64,000 nt of DNA from Oceaniferula spumae (lineage in GTDB: Bacteria; Verrucomicrobiota; Verrucomicrobiia; Verrucomicrobiales; Akkermansiaceae). Each line of letters starts with the position of its first letter. Positions within the stretch are counted from its first letter, which is position 1. This document shows positions 8,789-18,527 of the stretch, one piece after another. The position numbers and the translations under genes are program-made. The notes below the pieces were generated by a model. It did no database searches and was not told the DNA's origin. It worked only from the letters and a program-made list of their open reading frames with translations. The stretch is taken from positions 310,001 through 374,000 of the forward strand of contig NZ_AP026866.1 in assembly GCF_042849255.1 (NCBI RefSeq), written 5' to 3'.

Positions 8789-9571
8789 ATGAACGAAAAA
8801 TATCCATACCCTATCGATAACTCACAGCACATACCGTCCACATTAGAGGAAGCCGAGCGTGCTTATAACCTGCTGGGAGAATTCAAAGAGGATCTTCCCA
8901 GTGCCGACACCACTACCTTCCTCGACGGATGGTTCGCGATGCAGTTCATGGGAATCGCCATGCACCCGGACGAGGTGGATGAATGGCCTGCTGATGTGAA
9001 GCCGTATGCTAACGAAGCATGGAGGCGACATTACATCGGAGAGATCAATGAGGATCAGCTCTATTGCTCCGACAGCCAACACCAGGGGCTCCGGCTGAAA
9101 CTAGACGGTAACCTGCGCTGCTACGCCGTAGGGACGCTTGGTGATCAAACTGGATACATCTCAGCTATGAACGATCCAGAGCACGGAAACCAACCTGTGC
9201 TGACTGGCGTCGGTTCCATGGCTTACATGTATGAGTCGCCGCGCAAGGCTAACTATGCGTGTAGGCACCTGAAGCTGGACAAGATCGAGATCTACGCCGG
9301 CAGTCCGGATAAGGATTTGGAATGTCCGCCAATGACAGGCATCCCGGTCGAGGATTTACTCGACAAGGAAGTGGTCATCCAGACTGAGGAAGGACTTTAT
9401 CTTTACCGTGATGGCAAGACGCTGGGTGACAGTCATGTCCTTGCTTGCAAGTACATGCTCTACGCAGACAACGTTGAACAGCAGATCCAGCAGGTGAAGA
9501 CCACACTCGGAGTCACTTGGAAGTGGGTGGACTACTCCACGCTGATAGGTACACGTCCGAACGAGCAATAA
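8789..9571 (+). CDS. Unrecognised 260-aa soluble protein of the defence module, copy 1
   Basis: I do not recognise this family. The product is acidic, soluble and lacks a signal peptide or membrane segment. The N-terminal part is helical and rich in Glu and Trp (ANEAWRRHYIGEINEDQLYC). The C-terminal half looks like a beta-rich domain with regular short strands and several aromatic residues. No catalytic motif stands out. It converges on the DISARM-like operon, sharing a bidirectional terminator with the methyltransferase gene, and diverges from SRAP. It is carried whole in both units of the 14.3-kb repeat, so it may belong functionally to the module, but position is the only evidence. Confidence 0.75.
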   Translation: MNEKYPYPIDNSQHIPSTLEEAERAYNLLGEFKEDLPSADTTTFLDGWFAMQFMGIAMHPDEVDEWPADVKPYANEAWRRHYIGEINEDQLYCSDSQHQGLRLKLDGNLRCYAVGTLGDQTGYISAMNDPEHGNQPVLTGVGSMAYMYESPRKANYACRHLKLDKIEIYAGSPDKDLECPPMTGIPVEDLLDKEVVIQTEEGLYLYRDGKTLGDSHVLACKYMLYADNVEQQIQQVKTTLGVTWKWVDYSTLIGTRPNEQ

Positions 9572-9575
9572 GAAT

Positions 9576-9617
9576 ATTTACCTGTCGCCTACCAGTGATG
9601 GTAGGCGACAGGTAAAT
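9576..9617. terminator. Bidirectional terminator
   Basis: A perfect 19-bp inverted repeat (9576-9594 and 9599-9617) with a GTGA loop lies exactly between the convergent 260-aa gene and methyltransferase gene. Short A and T tracts on both sides suit termination in either direction. It is duplicated at 23876-23917. Confidence 0.93.
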
Positions 9618-9622
9618 TCTTT

Positions 9623-11221
9623 TTAGCTGTTGGATTCCGTATTTGCAGGGGCCGAATAATTTCCTTTTGGTTTCTTTCCCAACATCTTTGAAACTAGGCA
9701 TCCAATCTGCCATGCTAAAAATGGAGGCACGGCGTTACCCACCTGGTGGAATTGTGCCGTTCGTGGTCCTTGAAAAAAGTAGTCGTCAGGAAATGTCTGT
9801 AACCGTGCAGCCTCACGGACAGTTAGGCTTCTACACTGTGTGGGGTTTGGATGGATGTAATAGTGTCCATCTTTGGAAATATGCGAGACCACTGTGGTGG
9901 ATGGTAGATGTGAACATTGCACCCGGAACCGGTCATCGAAGATAATCTTCTTTCCGGGCTTTTTGACGTTTTGGTGGTTAGGTAGCAGGGATTCAGGATA
10001 TTCAGTTAGCTTGGGGCTGTAATTGTGCTCTAGAGTAAAACAGGCAGCGTAGAAATACCGCTGAAGGTCGCTGTCCATGTGATTACGACAAACATGGTTC
10101 AACACGTAGGGAAGCTTGCGCTCCCGGTACCATTTCGAAAGTGCTTTCGGTGATGTCTTCGAGGGGTCCCGAGTCTCTGGCTGAATATTCTCACCATTGT
10201 TTTGATCCTTGAGTAAATTGTTCAACTGAGAGGAAATTAATTTGGTCAGTCCCTTGTCGGTCTGCTGGGTTTCCTTGAACCACGGCTGCCGTTTAATATC
10301 CTTTAGCGTTTCGCACCAATCATCTTCTGACTTTCGGGAGAAACCGCTTCTCCTTGACGGGAGATCGTTAATCACCTCGGCCACAGAAACGTGGTGATCA
10401 GGATCAGGAATCAAGTGCTTCATCTGGATACCAGAACCTCGCTTAATCCCGATAATGAATACCCGGTGACGTTTTTGGGGTATCCCTAGATCCTCGGCTC
10501 GAATAAGAAAATCGGAGGGGTCATAATCATCGTCTATACTCTTTTGGATGGGCTGAATTAAAGGGTGTAGATCGTAAACGACATCACTCGGTGAATCTCT
10601 AACCGAAATATCCGTCGCTTCGCCAGGCTTGTGTAAGTCGGCTCGGATTTGTTTAAAGATCTCGATATTTTTCACATTTGCGGAGAGAATACCTTTGACG
10701 TTTTCCATGACAAAAATCGTCGGTGAATGGTCTGCTACGATGCGCAGATACTGCTTATAGAGGAAATGCCGATGGTCGTCTTCAAAGTCCGGATCGGTCC
10801 CCTTCATTCTTGCTCGCCCGGCCAAGGAGTATGCTTGGCACGGTGGGCCTCCAATAAGTACCCATTCTTTTGCTCCGTTTAGAGCGGCATCAATCCTTGT
10901 TGAAACGTCATGATCGGGGAATTCCTCGCCGCCAAGTTCCGCCAACCATGCTTCATTACTCGCTTCTTCGTAGGCATTCGCATGCTTTTCAATTAGTTCC
11001 TCCAGTGCATGCACTGGATCGTGTTGAGCTGCCTCAAAGTAAGCCAATATACTGTTTCTCCCCTTTTTGGTTTTTTGCAGTATCCGGGTGAACGAACGAA
11101 ACAACAATGTTTCGTGAGCTTGAGGGTCTCTCTCGATAGATAACCTAATGTTGAAGCCGGCACGGGTGAAGCCTTCTCCTAGTCCTCCTGGGCCAGCAAA
11201 AATGTCGATTATAGGTATCAT
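9623..11221 (-). CDS. drmMII: C5-cytosine DNA methyltransferase (DrmMII-like), copy 1
   Basis: The 532-aa product methylates C5 of cytosine in DNA. The ordered motifs are clear: motif I FAGPGGLGEGF (8-18) for SAM, motif IV GGPPCQ with catalytic Cys128, motif VI MENVKG (172-177), motif VIII QKRHRV (249-254), motif IX VREAARLQTFPD and motif X QVGNAVPP near the C-terminus. The target-recognition region between VIII and IX is long. In DISARM systems this enzyme marks host DNA as self. It is the last gene of the operon and its ATG overlaps the drmB-like stop by 4 bp, which suggests translational coupling. Confidence 0.95.
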   Translation of the reverse strand: MIPIIDIFAGPGGLGEGFTRAGFNIRLSIERDPQAHETLLFRSFTRILQKTKKGRNSILAYFEAAQHDPVHALEELIEKHANAYEEASNEAWLAELGGEEFPDHDVSTRIDAALNGAKEWVLIGGPPCQAYSLAGRARMKGTDPDFEDDHRHFLYKQYLRIVADHSPTIFVMENVKGILSANVKNIEIFKQIRADLHKPGEATDISVRDSPSDVVYDLHPLIQPIQKSIDDDYDPSDFLIRAEDLGIPQKRHRVFIIGIKRGSGIQMKHLIPDPDHHVSVAEVINDLPSRRSGFSRKSEDDWCETLKDIKRQPWFKETQQTDKGLTKLISSQLNNLLKDQNNGENIQPETRDPSKTSPKALSKWYRERKLPYVLNHVCRNHMDSDLQRYFYAACFTLEHNYSPKLTEYPESLLPNHQNVKKPGKKIIFDDRFRVQCSHLPSTTVVSHISKDGHYYIHPNPTQCRSLTVREAARLQTFPDDYFFQGPRTAQFHQVGNAVPPFLAWQIGCLVSKMLGKKPKGNYSAPANTESNS

Positions 11222-13149
11222 TTCTTGGAAGGAAAGAATGCCGCAGGGTGACCTTCAATGAAAAGACTTCTGTCTAACAATGTATTAAATTTTTCACAAC
11301 TCGTCTCGGGCAAAAGCGAACAGCAGTGGCAGGCCGCTAAATTCAACGAGTCTGGACCTTGTCCTTCGCTAGCTGACTCAGAGCAAATTGGGTCAGATGA
11401 GCACCATTGAGCTTCGTCAAGAGCGTTGACGATGATTTCTCCAAGGCTAATTGGGTCAGCTAAGCGTACCAGCCCTCCCATGGTTCCTTCCGCATCGCCA
11501 GCTGCTGTATAAATCAGTATTCCACTCATAGGAGCGTCTTTATCAGCTGTGACGTAGAGCCTTTCTCTCAAGGAGGATGAGCCGTAGCCACACTCAAATA
11601 CCAAGCGGTTGATCAATAGGTGCGCGAGGGTATGCAGGAGCACGAACCGTGGCTCTACAACTTCCGTGGGGCGACCAAGTCGATTGGCCCACGAGTCATG
11701 ATTATCCTGTAGAGTCTTGATGTGACCAAGTACTTCCTCCGTGCTTTCCCAGTCATGGAGTGCATCTTGGTTGAAATTAATAAATATCCCTTCACCTTGG
11801 ACAACGGATGCTGGCAGCCAGCGATCTTTGAATTCTGGAGGCATTGTTCGCCATAACGATCTTTGAGGGTGTGGAGCATCAGGTGGAGGGGTCGGCATCA
11901 GCCTTGAAAACCCGGCAAATACCCGAGTTTCTCTGAGCTTATCGATAGCTACAATATCATCTATGATGGATGACAAGTTGTTGGGTAGAGCGCTCGTATC
12001 CAGATGTCTTAGCACTAGACGATCTTCACGGTCGGTTTCTCCAAGGAATGCGTCATATTCATCCCTACGAATTTGCAGGTCATCGGGAGTTTCGTCATCT
12101 TCGAGATCAACGTATCCGTTGCTAGGAGGGGCTTCCTCGTGCCCTTTTAGGCAGTTACCAATTTGATCATCTGAGAAAGTTGTCAATCGAGGTTTAGGCG
12201 ATGATGCATCCGCTTGCCGTATCCGCATCGTGATCATAGGAATGTCCAAACCGACTTGACGCATACGTTTAATTAAAAGTCTTAATTCGGGCTCTTCTAA
12301 CATTGCTGCCAAATCTCCCAACGATGGTCGATATTGAGGAGGTATGAAAATAGCACTTTTCACATTACCATAGTGTAAGTTGTTTCCATTGATCAGCGCC
12401 GCTCTGAGGGGGCGTGGACAGATCTCGGTCATTTTATCGACACCCAACCAAGGACTGTGGCCACGGCAAGTAAACTCGCTTTCATCACTTAGGGTCATTT
12501 GAGTCAGTCCGCTGGACCCGAGGCTATTACTTTTACTTGGAAGCGTGCCACTCATCACACCACCTAATGAACGAGGTTTCGTATTACATCGGGTGCACTC
12601 CACACTGATATCGGCTAAGGAACCAGCTCCTTGAGCTTTAAACATCAGACTGTTTTCGCATTCGGGGGAGAAGTTCAGGCTACGGTGCGCCCATTCCAAC
12701 CATGGAAAATCTTGGAGGTGGCCATAATCGCATACTGCGGCAAATCGAACCTGCTGAAGAGGTTGCTTTTTACAGTCAGCTGACTGGCAACGCAATTTCC
12801 CGCGGGTGTGCAGGTCAGCCTTGGTCATTTGATGGCAACGCGAACAATAGTACCACGTGGGGAAACGGTACACAGGAGTGACTAATTCTGGTTGGTCGGA
12901 ATCTGTTCGGTTTTCCGGTCCAGGGGCTAATCTGAAATGAGACACTCCCAGTTGCTTTTCGAGGCGAGGTTCCCTGATGTAGAGAGGCCCGTCTAAGATA
13001 AAGGTGTCAGATGAAGGGTTCCCATTCTTATCTTTGAACCAATCATCAAGCCCCCCAGTTACGACCGCTATTCCACCTTCAAGAATGTGAAGTGAACCGG
13101 GGCCAAATGGGGCAATGAGTTGCGAACGTCTTAGTGGATTTAATGCCAT
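11218..13149 (-). CDS. drmB: DUF1998 protein (DrmB-like), copy 1
   Basis: The 643-aa product has the DrmB layout: an N-terminal RRSQLIAPFGPGS motif, an early Cys cluster (C102, C105, C121, C126) typical of a zinc ribbon, and a C-terminal DUF1998 region. The latter has HTLAHLLINRL, an LIYTAAGDAEGTMGGL stretch and a second Cys cluster ending ACHCCSLLPETSC. In DISARM, DrmB works with the DrmA helicase. The gene follows the drmA-like gene by 6 bp and overlaps the methyltransferase start. Adjacent helicase and DUF1998 genes next to a cytosine methyltransferase are the diagnostic core of DISARM. Confidence 0.9.
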   Translation of the reverse strand: MALNPLRRSQLIAPFGPGSLHILEGGIAVVTGGLDDWFKDKNGNPSSDTFILDGPLYIREPRLEKQLGVSHFRLAPGPENRTDSDQPELVTPVYRFPTWYYCSRCHQMTKADLHTRGKLRCQSADCKKQPLQQVRFAAVCDYGHLQDFPWLEWAHRSLNFSPECENSLMFKAQGAGSLADISVECTRCNTKPRSLGGVMSGTLPSKSNSLGSSGLTQMTLSDESEFTCRGHSPWLGVDKMTEICPRPLRAALINGNNLHYGNVKSAIFIPPQYRPSLGDLAAMLEEPELRLLIKRMRQVGLDIPMITMRIRQADASSPKPRLTTFSDDQIGNCLKGHEEAPPSNGYVDLEDDETPDDLQIRRDEYDAFLGETDREDRLVLRHLDTSALPNNLSSIIDDIVAIDKLRETRVFAGFSRLMPTPPPDAPHPQRSLWRTMPPEFKDRWLPASVVQGEGIFINFNQDALHDWESTEEVLGHIKTLQDNHDSWANRLGRPTEVVEPRFVLLHTLAHLLINRLVFECGYGSSSLRERLYVTADKDAPMSGILIYTAAGDAEGTMGGLVRLADPISLGEIIVNALDEAQWCSSDPICSESASEGQGPDSLNLAACHCCSLLPETSCEKFNTLLDRSLFIEGHPAAFFPSKK

Positions 13150-13155
13150 GATAGA

Positions 13156-16100
13156 TTAATCTGATTGGTTGTTTTGAGGGCGAGATGGAATGTGTGGGCG
13201 ACACTCTGCGTCCACACCTCTCATAGAGTTTGGAGCTGCCCAGCAGTTTTCATCATGCCACTCGCTCGGACATGGAGCCCCGTAAGGGTGTATGAGCGGG
13301 ATATCCGAACTATCGTGTTTAGGAAAATACTCGTGCCAAATAATGGAGTTGGAACTTTCCCATTCTTTGATGCGTTTATCAAAGCACTGGTTAAGGTCGT
13401 GCAACATCCGATCTTTTTCCTTCTGATCAGAAGTTAGAGATTCGATGCGGCGCTTTAAAATAGGTAGACATTTTTTTGCCATGGTTTCTTTGGCTGTGCC
13501 CAGAAAAGGTTTGGGTTTTGATAGATCATCCATTGGTAAATTTTGTCTAACCCAAGCAACCATTACAGCATGAAGGGCTCGATCCAAAACGGGAATTGTA
13601 TAGGGTGTCACGCTTGAGGGTTCTACACTGGCGTAGAGCTTTCCATGGTAAGCTTGAAAGTGCTCATAATGGGAGAGATCTCTGGGTTTATTCGCACCGT
13701 AGTTCACGAGAATTACCCCTGGCTTTTTAGTGTTACGACCAACACGGCCCGTCGCTTGGATGTATTGGGCCGTTGTCTTGGGCTGGCCGGCGACAGCCAT
13801 GATTGCCAGTCGATCAACATCGACACCAACTTCGATAATGTTTGATGCCAAGCAAGCGTCAACGGGGTATTTTCCCTTTGGAGGTTTAAACGCATATGGA
13901 CGGTCAAGAGCATCGAGTGCCCGAGGTACCTCGCTGCTTGCCAAACGACCAGTGAGTTCAAGAACTTCATTCAAATAACGTCGTTTCCCATCTACACCTT
14001 TAGGATACCAACGGTTCTGAATATTTCGCAATCGTTCAGGAATATCAGCGCCAAAAAGAGTAAGGCTGCCTCCCAATTCCCTTAAACTGTTGAAAAATAC
14101 TAACAACGTCCACCATGGGTCGCGTTCCTTTTCTGTAGAAAGTCCCCACGCTGCTGCGAGCAATGATGCATAGAGCCTAACACTTGTAGTCAATGCGGAT
14201 GAGTAATTCTTTGGCAAAACGCCAACATACATCCGCCCCGGCAAACGTTTACCTGCATCATCGACTGCATATTTCGCAAAAAAGGAATCGGAAGCATCAA
14301 TCCCAGGAGGGGGAAATACGGTTGTCTGAGTGCGAGCATATAAGTCTCGAATTTGGCGATCCGATGCTCTCGTTGTCGCGGTGGCGGCAACAAGTTTAGG
14401 CTTTATGGGGTTTTCAGTATCTCGATAATCGGTAGAAAGCTCATCAATCAAAGATTCATATAAGCCGACCATGCTCCCTAGGGGGCCTGTAATCAGGTGA
14501 AGTTCATCTTGAATGATAAGACCGGGAGGCGATTTTACGCGCTCCCCTCCATCATCAATTCCAAAAATACTTCGGCATTCTTCTCTCCATGCTAACCCTG
14601 CGAATTTATCGACCGTTGCTATGAGATAGGTGGGGGGAGATTTGTAAATATTTTCGTCAACCACCTCAACCGGTAATTTTGAGCGGAACGAACAAGCATG
14701 GTCGGGACAGTGGAGAGATATTTGTTGGCCTGCTATTTTTACACCATCAACCTCATACTGGTAATTTGCTTTTTGGTTTGGACCCATGGCAGCGCCGCAC
14801 CAAGGACATTTCAACAACACCATCTTGTAGTCATCAGGTCCGTTCTTCTTTGTATCGTTGATGGACTTTTTAGCGTCTTGTATTGTGTTTGGAGTCGTAG
14901 AACTACCAACCCATATTCCAATAGTAAATGGTGCTGTACCAAGGCGCTCATACTTCGGACGTAATGTCTCTAGCGCACAAATTAAGGAGGAAGCTCTTTG
15001 GAATTGCTGAGCCGTCAACAGCCTTAGCGTGTAACGCATGAGGACTTCAGTGCCGGTGTCTTCAGGGTTACGTAGCCGCCTTTGTAGAATCGAAAAAGCA
15101 GCGCAAGCGAGGTAAGCTTCTGTTTTACCACCACCTGTTGGGAACCAAATTAAATCCACAATCTCCCGTTCCTTGGCATGAGGATCCGCCAAGGCTGTGA
15201 TGTTCATTAAAAAGAAAGCAATCTGAAACGGTCGCCAAGCGCGCTCGATCGCTTCATCGGATTCTAGGTTTAAGGCTTCGTAAGGCGGTTTATAGGTCAG
15301 CCTATTAGCCGCCTTGTCCAGCTCAGGGTTACGGGTCTTTATTTTTGAGGCTAGAGCCTGGAGTAACATCGCCTTGTTCGTGAGCCTAAACGCCAAAGAA
15401 ACATCAGGGTGGTTTTCCTCATCTACAAGCATAGACAAGCCATCTTTCATCCGTTGTATTACTTCAGCACACCTCTTCAGATGACGTTGCGCGGTGCATT
15501 TGAAATCTGACACTAAACCATCCGACTCGACATATTTTTCTTGGACCCACCTTTCATATGCGGTGATCATTCGTTCCAGTAGCTGGACGGATTCGTCCTT
15601 CCGAGAGTTGTCAGCCAACACAGAAAGGGGGATGATCAGATCTTCAAATTGACCCGGATCTTGAGGGTTCTCGCACTGAAGTGAGGGAGTGATTGATGGG
15701 ACCTCGTAGGCCGGAATAGGTTCCGCACAGACACTCAGAGCTCGGTCGCCAAGCCCATTCAACTCCCAAGTGCCAGCGCAGCCATGCCCGGTGGAAAATG
15801 TCTTTTCGTTTCGATAGAGCAAATCAAGTGATTCCGTTTCCTCATTACTGTTGGATGATCTTGCTTCCGGATAATACAAGATTGCAGATGCAGTATCCGT
15901 CCCGGCTTTTGCGGTGAACCTTGACTGGAACAGACAAAAATCACCCAGTAGTTTTTCGTCCAAGCAATGCGTACGATTCACCAATGATACGGTGATAAGC
16001 CTAGCTGACGCAGGGTGTTGATCTCCGGGTATTTTATCCCTTCCTCTGACAAAAATTTCAAAGTTGACCTCAATGGGAGCTAGTTCCTTCAAGGCTACCT

Positions 16101-16785
16101 TTATAGGTTCTATTTGCCCCTCTGCCTGAAGCAATGTTTTCAGAGATACGGATACTACGTCATTGATAGCAGTGCGGGCCCACCACCTGAGAGGTCTATC
16201 AGCCACTGTAACTTGACTAAGTCTTTTGTAGCGTCCTCCGGTTGCATGAAGAACTAGATCTCCTTCTGCTGCTGCATCAACGACAAATGAAATCCCCATA
16301 CTGCGCTGGCTTTTCAAATTGGCTAGTCGCGTCTCTGCTGAGCTTGAGGTTTCTTCTCCCGCAATTTCTGAGCCTCCGGCCTCTGCATATTTCTCGGCTT
16401 TTTTTTCCAGTGTTTGTTTTTGTTTGAGTTCATCGTCTGAGAGCTCAAACGTAGAAACGTTTGCGTCCGCTACATCTGCTGCATCATCGGCCTCGTCATT
16501 CATGCCATCCTCTGTCTTGGGAAACAAAATCCCCATACCATAGCGAAGTAGTGGACTTTCATTTTGAAGGATTTCCTCTCCAGTTCCTTTGACGATAGGA
16601 CGAATACCTTGAAATTTTTCGTTATAGCTTTCCCAATCCACGAAGGCCTGAGGCTTGGTAATATCAATTTCTGTTCCTGGGGAAAGTAAGTCGCCCGAGG
16701 AAGTGTCGAATCGACTTCCGGGACCGAATATTTCACCCGCTATGGATGCGAGCAGCTTTGTGCGATTTTCAAGGTGTTGTTCCAT
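13156..16785 (-). CDS. drmA: Superfamily 2 helicase (DrmA-like), copy 1
   Basis: The 1209-aa product is a large SF2 helicase. An N-terminal region of about 540 residues (including an acidic, probably coiled stretch at 100-140) precedes Walker A FPTGGGKT (548-555). A zinc-ribbon insertion follows (Cys660, Cys663, Cys693, Cys698), then Walker B QDELH (759-763), an ATATT motif III, and the C-terminal helicase motifs ASNIIEVGVDVDRL and YIQATGRVGRN. This is the form of DISARM DrmA. It starts 20 bp after the NERD-helicase gene and ends 6 bp before the drmB-like gene. The helicase call is certain; the DISARM role rests on size, insertion and neighbours. Confidence 0.9.
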   Translation of the reverse strand: MEQHLENRTKLLASIAGEIFGPGSRFDTSSGDLLSPGTEIDITKPQAFVDWESYNEKFQGIRPIVKGTGEEILQNESPLLRYGMGILFPKTEDGMNDEADDAADVADANVSTFELSDDELKQKQTLEKKAEKYAEAGGSEIAGEETSSSAETRLANLKSQRSMGISFVVDAAAEGDLVLHATGGRYKRLSQVTVADRPLRWWARTAINDVVSVSLKTLLQAEGQIEPIKVALKELAPIEVNFEIFVRGRDKIPGDQHPASARLITVSLVNRTHCLDEKLLGDFCLFQSRFTAKAGTDTASAILYYPEARSSNSNEETESLDLLYRNEKTFSTGHGCAGTWELNGLGDRALSVCAEPIPAYEVPSITPSLQCENPQDPGQFEDLIIPLSVLADNSRKDESVQLLERMITAYERWVQEKYVESDGLVSDFKCTAQRHLKRCAEVIQRMKDGLSMLVDEENHPDVSLAFRLTNKAMLLQALASKIKTRNPELDKAANRLTYKPPYEALNLESDEAIERAWRPFQIAFFLMNITALADPHAKEREIVDLIWFPTGGGKTEAYLACAAFSILQRRLRNPEDTGTEVLMRYTLRLLTAQQFQRASSLICALETLRPKYERLGTAPFTIGIWVGSSTTPNTIQDAKKSINDTKKNGPDDYKMVLLKCPWCGAAMGPNQKANYQYEVDGVKIAGQQISLHCPDHACSFRSKLPVEVVDENIYKSPPTYLIATVDKFAGLAWREECRSIFGIDDGGERVKSPPGLIIQDELHLITGPLGSMVGLYESLIDELSTDYRDTENPIKPKLVAATATTRASDRQIRDLYARTQTTVFPPPGIDASDSFFAKYAVDDAGKRLPGRMYVGVLPKNYSSALTTSVRLYASLLAAAWGLSTEKERDPWWTLLVFFNSLRELGGSLTLFGADIPERLRNIQNRWYPKGVDGKRRYLNEVLELTGRLASSEVPRALDALDRPYAFKPPKGKYPVDACLASNIIEVGVDVDRLAIMAVAGQPKTTAQYIQATGRVGRNTKKPGVILVNYGANKPRDLSHYEHFQAYHGKLYASVEPSSVTPYTIPVLDRALHAVMVAWVRQNLPMDDLSKPKPFLGTAKETMAKKCLPILKRRIESLTSDQKEKDRMLHDLNQCFDKRIKEWESSNSIIWHEYFPKHDSSDIPLIHPYGAPCPSEWHDENCWAAPNSMRGVDAECRPHIPSRPQNNQSD

Positions 16786-16805
16786 ATTTACTATATTGGT
16801 CGAGA

Positions 16806-18527
16806 TTAAATGATTGAGCGGAGAACAGGTTTGAGATCCTCGTGAAGAAATATCCCCAAACAGTGTAGAGCACGGGAAAGCCCGATATAAAAAAGTGACT
16901 GCTGATGTGATGAATCGATGGAGTTAAAATCAGTGAGTATGATCACGGGGGCTTCCATGCCCTTGAATTTTTGGATGGTGGTGTAGGATATACGGTTTTT
17001 TGCCATGCCGTATGGGGCTACCTTTTGTGACCATTCCGCATCCAGGGCTAGCTGCATGCCCAAACAATCTTCATCAATGGGACTAAGTAATACAATATCC
17101 CCGGCCCTATACCCGGCCTTCATACATTCAGATATAAAAGTCGTTACTTGCTGTTTCTGCATCTCACCGTCGGACCAGAATTTTAATTCCGGATCTTCCT
17201 GCGTATCGCCACGCAGGACTTTCGCGTAGGGTGGTTTAAGCTGACCTAATGACACCACATACTCTGAGATAGGCAAAGTGTTTCTGCAATTTGCAGATAG
17301 TCCAAACATCGCCGCCGACGGAGCGTTGTTGACTCTGAAATCGTTGATTGAAACAGAGCCTTGTGAAAAAATATCCTGTCCTAGAAAATCGCCAAAAAAC
17401 AGCCACTGGCCACTTGACAACCCGCCGTCCAAGATGAGGTCCAAGAGTTCAAGATAGTGTGGCTGAAGTAGGTCCTGCGCCTCATCAAGAATGATGAAGT
17501 CAAAGCACGGGAGGGTATCATCACTTTCGAGTAAGCACTCGATGGCCAGCTCAACGAGCTTACCTTTGAAGAAATCCGGAGAATTTCTAATAGCCGGGGT
17601 CAATTTGTTTTTGGCTATGGAATATAACCATTCATCAATGTTGGTGACTACAGCATGCTGGGCAATTTCTTTGCACTGGGAATGCAGTTCTTGTCCAAGT
17701 AATTTGTTGAAGCAAAACAGAGCCAATCTAGTTTGAGGAGCCTCTACCGAGGTTCGCCGAAGAGCTTCCGTCGCCAATACCGTTTTGCCAGTCCCCGCAG
17801 CCCCCGAGAAGATCATACGAGGATTAAACATCATTTGGTCCAATGCCGAATATTGCTCCTCGGTTAGATGAATGAGATCATCCTCAAGTTTATTACGGCG
17901 TGCTTTGGGAGATATGGCAACTTCAAAAATAGGTCGTAAGGAACGTGTAATTCTCTCGCAGCGTTCAATGGAGGCATACTTGGGCTGATTAGTTGCACAG
18001 CCCACGTTGTTGCCGATCAAAATGTCTCTTCCTTTTAACAGGATGCTCTTGATGATGGTTGAAATGGGGGCACTGGTCAGCCGGCCCCTGTCAATGATTT
18101 GCCAGTCATGCCACTCTGGACTCTTTTGACGGAAAGTTAAGCGTGGGAAACATGCGGCGGACCATGTTAAAAAAGAACCATAAGAGGGGTCGACCTTAAC
18201 GACGTATTTTCGGAGCGAGTGCATCGCCTCAGCAGCTTGCTTAAAGGGTCCGCGCTGCTCTGGATGGGGTTGGTCTCCGAGATGCCACCCCTGATCGTCA
18301 ACATGAATTCGTGTGTGTGACTTCACCTCGATAACCAAGATTCCGTATTCTGGAACTATGACTACAAAATCAGCTTCACCAGACATCTGGGTAGTGTGTT
18401 GCGCCAGATCCAAGCCATGCAGGACATACCAACCTTCAGTATCAGGATCGTCACGCAAGCGACGGAAAAGTTGCTTTTCTCCCGGGGGTGCTACTTCCGG
18501 ACAAATGGATGGAATCATGCGAGCCAT
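16806..18527 (-). CDS. NERD-domain nuclease/UvrD-type helicase, copy 1
   Basis: The 573-aa product combines two parts. Residues 15-110 look like a NERD (nuclease-related, PD-(D/E)XK fold) domain: GEADFVV (50-56) and IEVKSH (66-71) supply the acidic and Lys residues. Residues 225-570 are an SF1 UvrD/Rep-like ATPase with Walker A GAAGTGKT (242-249), Walker B ILDEAQD (346-352), a Gln-rich FGDFLGQDIF segment and a C-terminal YTTIQKFKGMEAPVIIL plus YIGLSRALHCL motif pair. It sits in the operon where canonical DISARM carries the PLD nuclease DrmC, so it may supply the nuclease activity; that substitution is inference. It overlaps the preceding gene by 13 bp. Confidence 0.88.
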   Translation of the reverse strand: MARMIPSICPEVAPPGEKQLFRRLRDDPDTEGWYVLHGLDLAQHTTQMSGEADFVVIVPEYGILVIEVKSHTRIHVDDQGWHLGDQPHPEQRGPFKQAAEAMHSLRKYVVKVDPSYGSFLTWSAACFPRLTFRQKSPEWHDWQIIDRGRLTSAPISTIIKSILLKGRDILIGNNVGCATNQPKYASIERCERITRSLRPIFEVAISPKARRNKLEDDLIHLTEEQYSALDQMMFNPRMIFSGAAGTGKTVLATEALRRTSVEAPQTRLALFCFNKLLGQELHSQCKEIAQHAVVTNIDEWLYSIAKNKLTPAIRNSPDFFKGKLVELAIECLLESDDTLPCFDFIILDEAQDLLQPHYLELLDLILDGGLSSGQWLFFGDFLGQDIFSQGSVSINDFRVNNAPSAAMFGLSANCRNTLPISEYVVSLGQLKPPYAKVLRGDTQEDPELKFWSDGEMQKQQVTTFISECMKAGYRAGDIVLLSPIDEDCLGMQLALDAEWSQKVAPYGMAKNRISYTTIQKFKGMEAPVIILTDFNSIDSSHQQSLFYIGLSRALHCLGIFLHEDLKPVLRSII

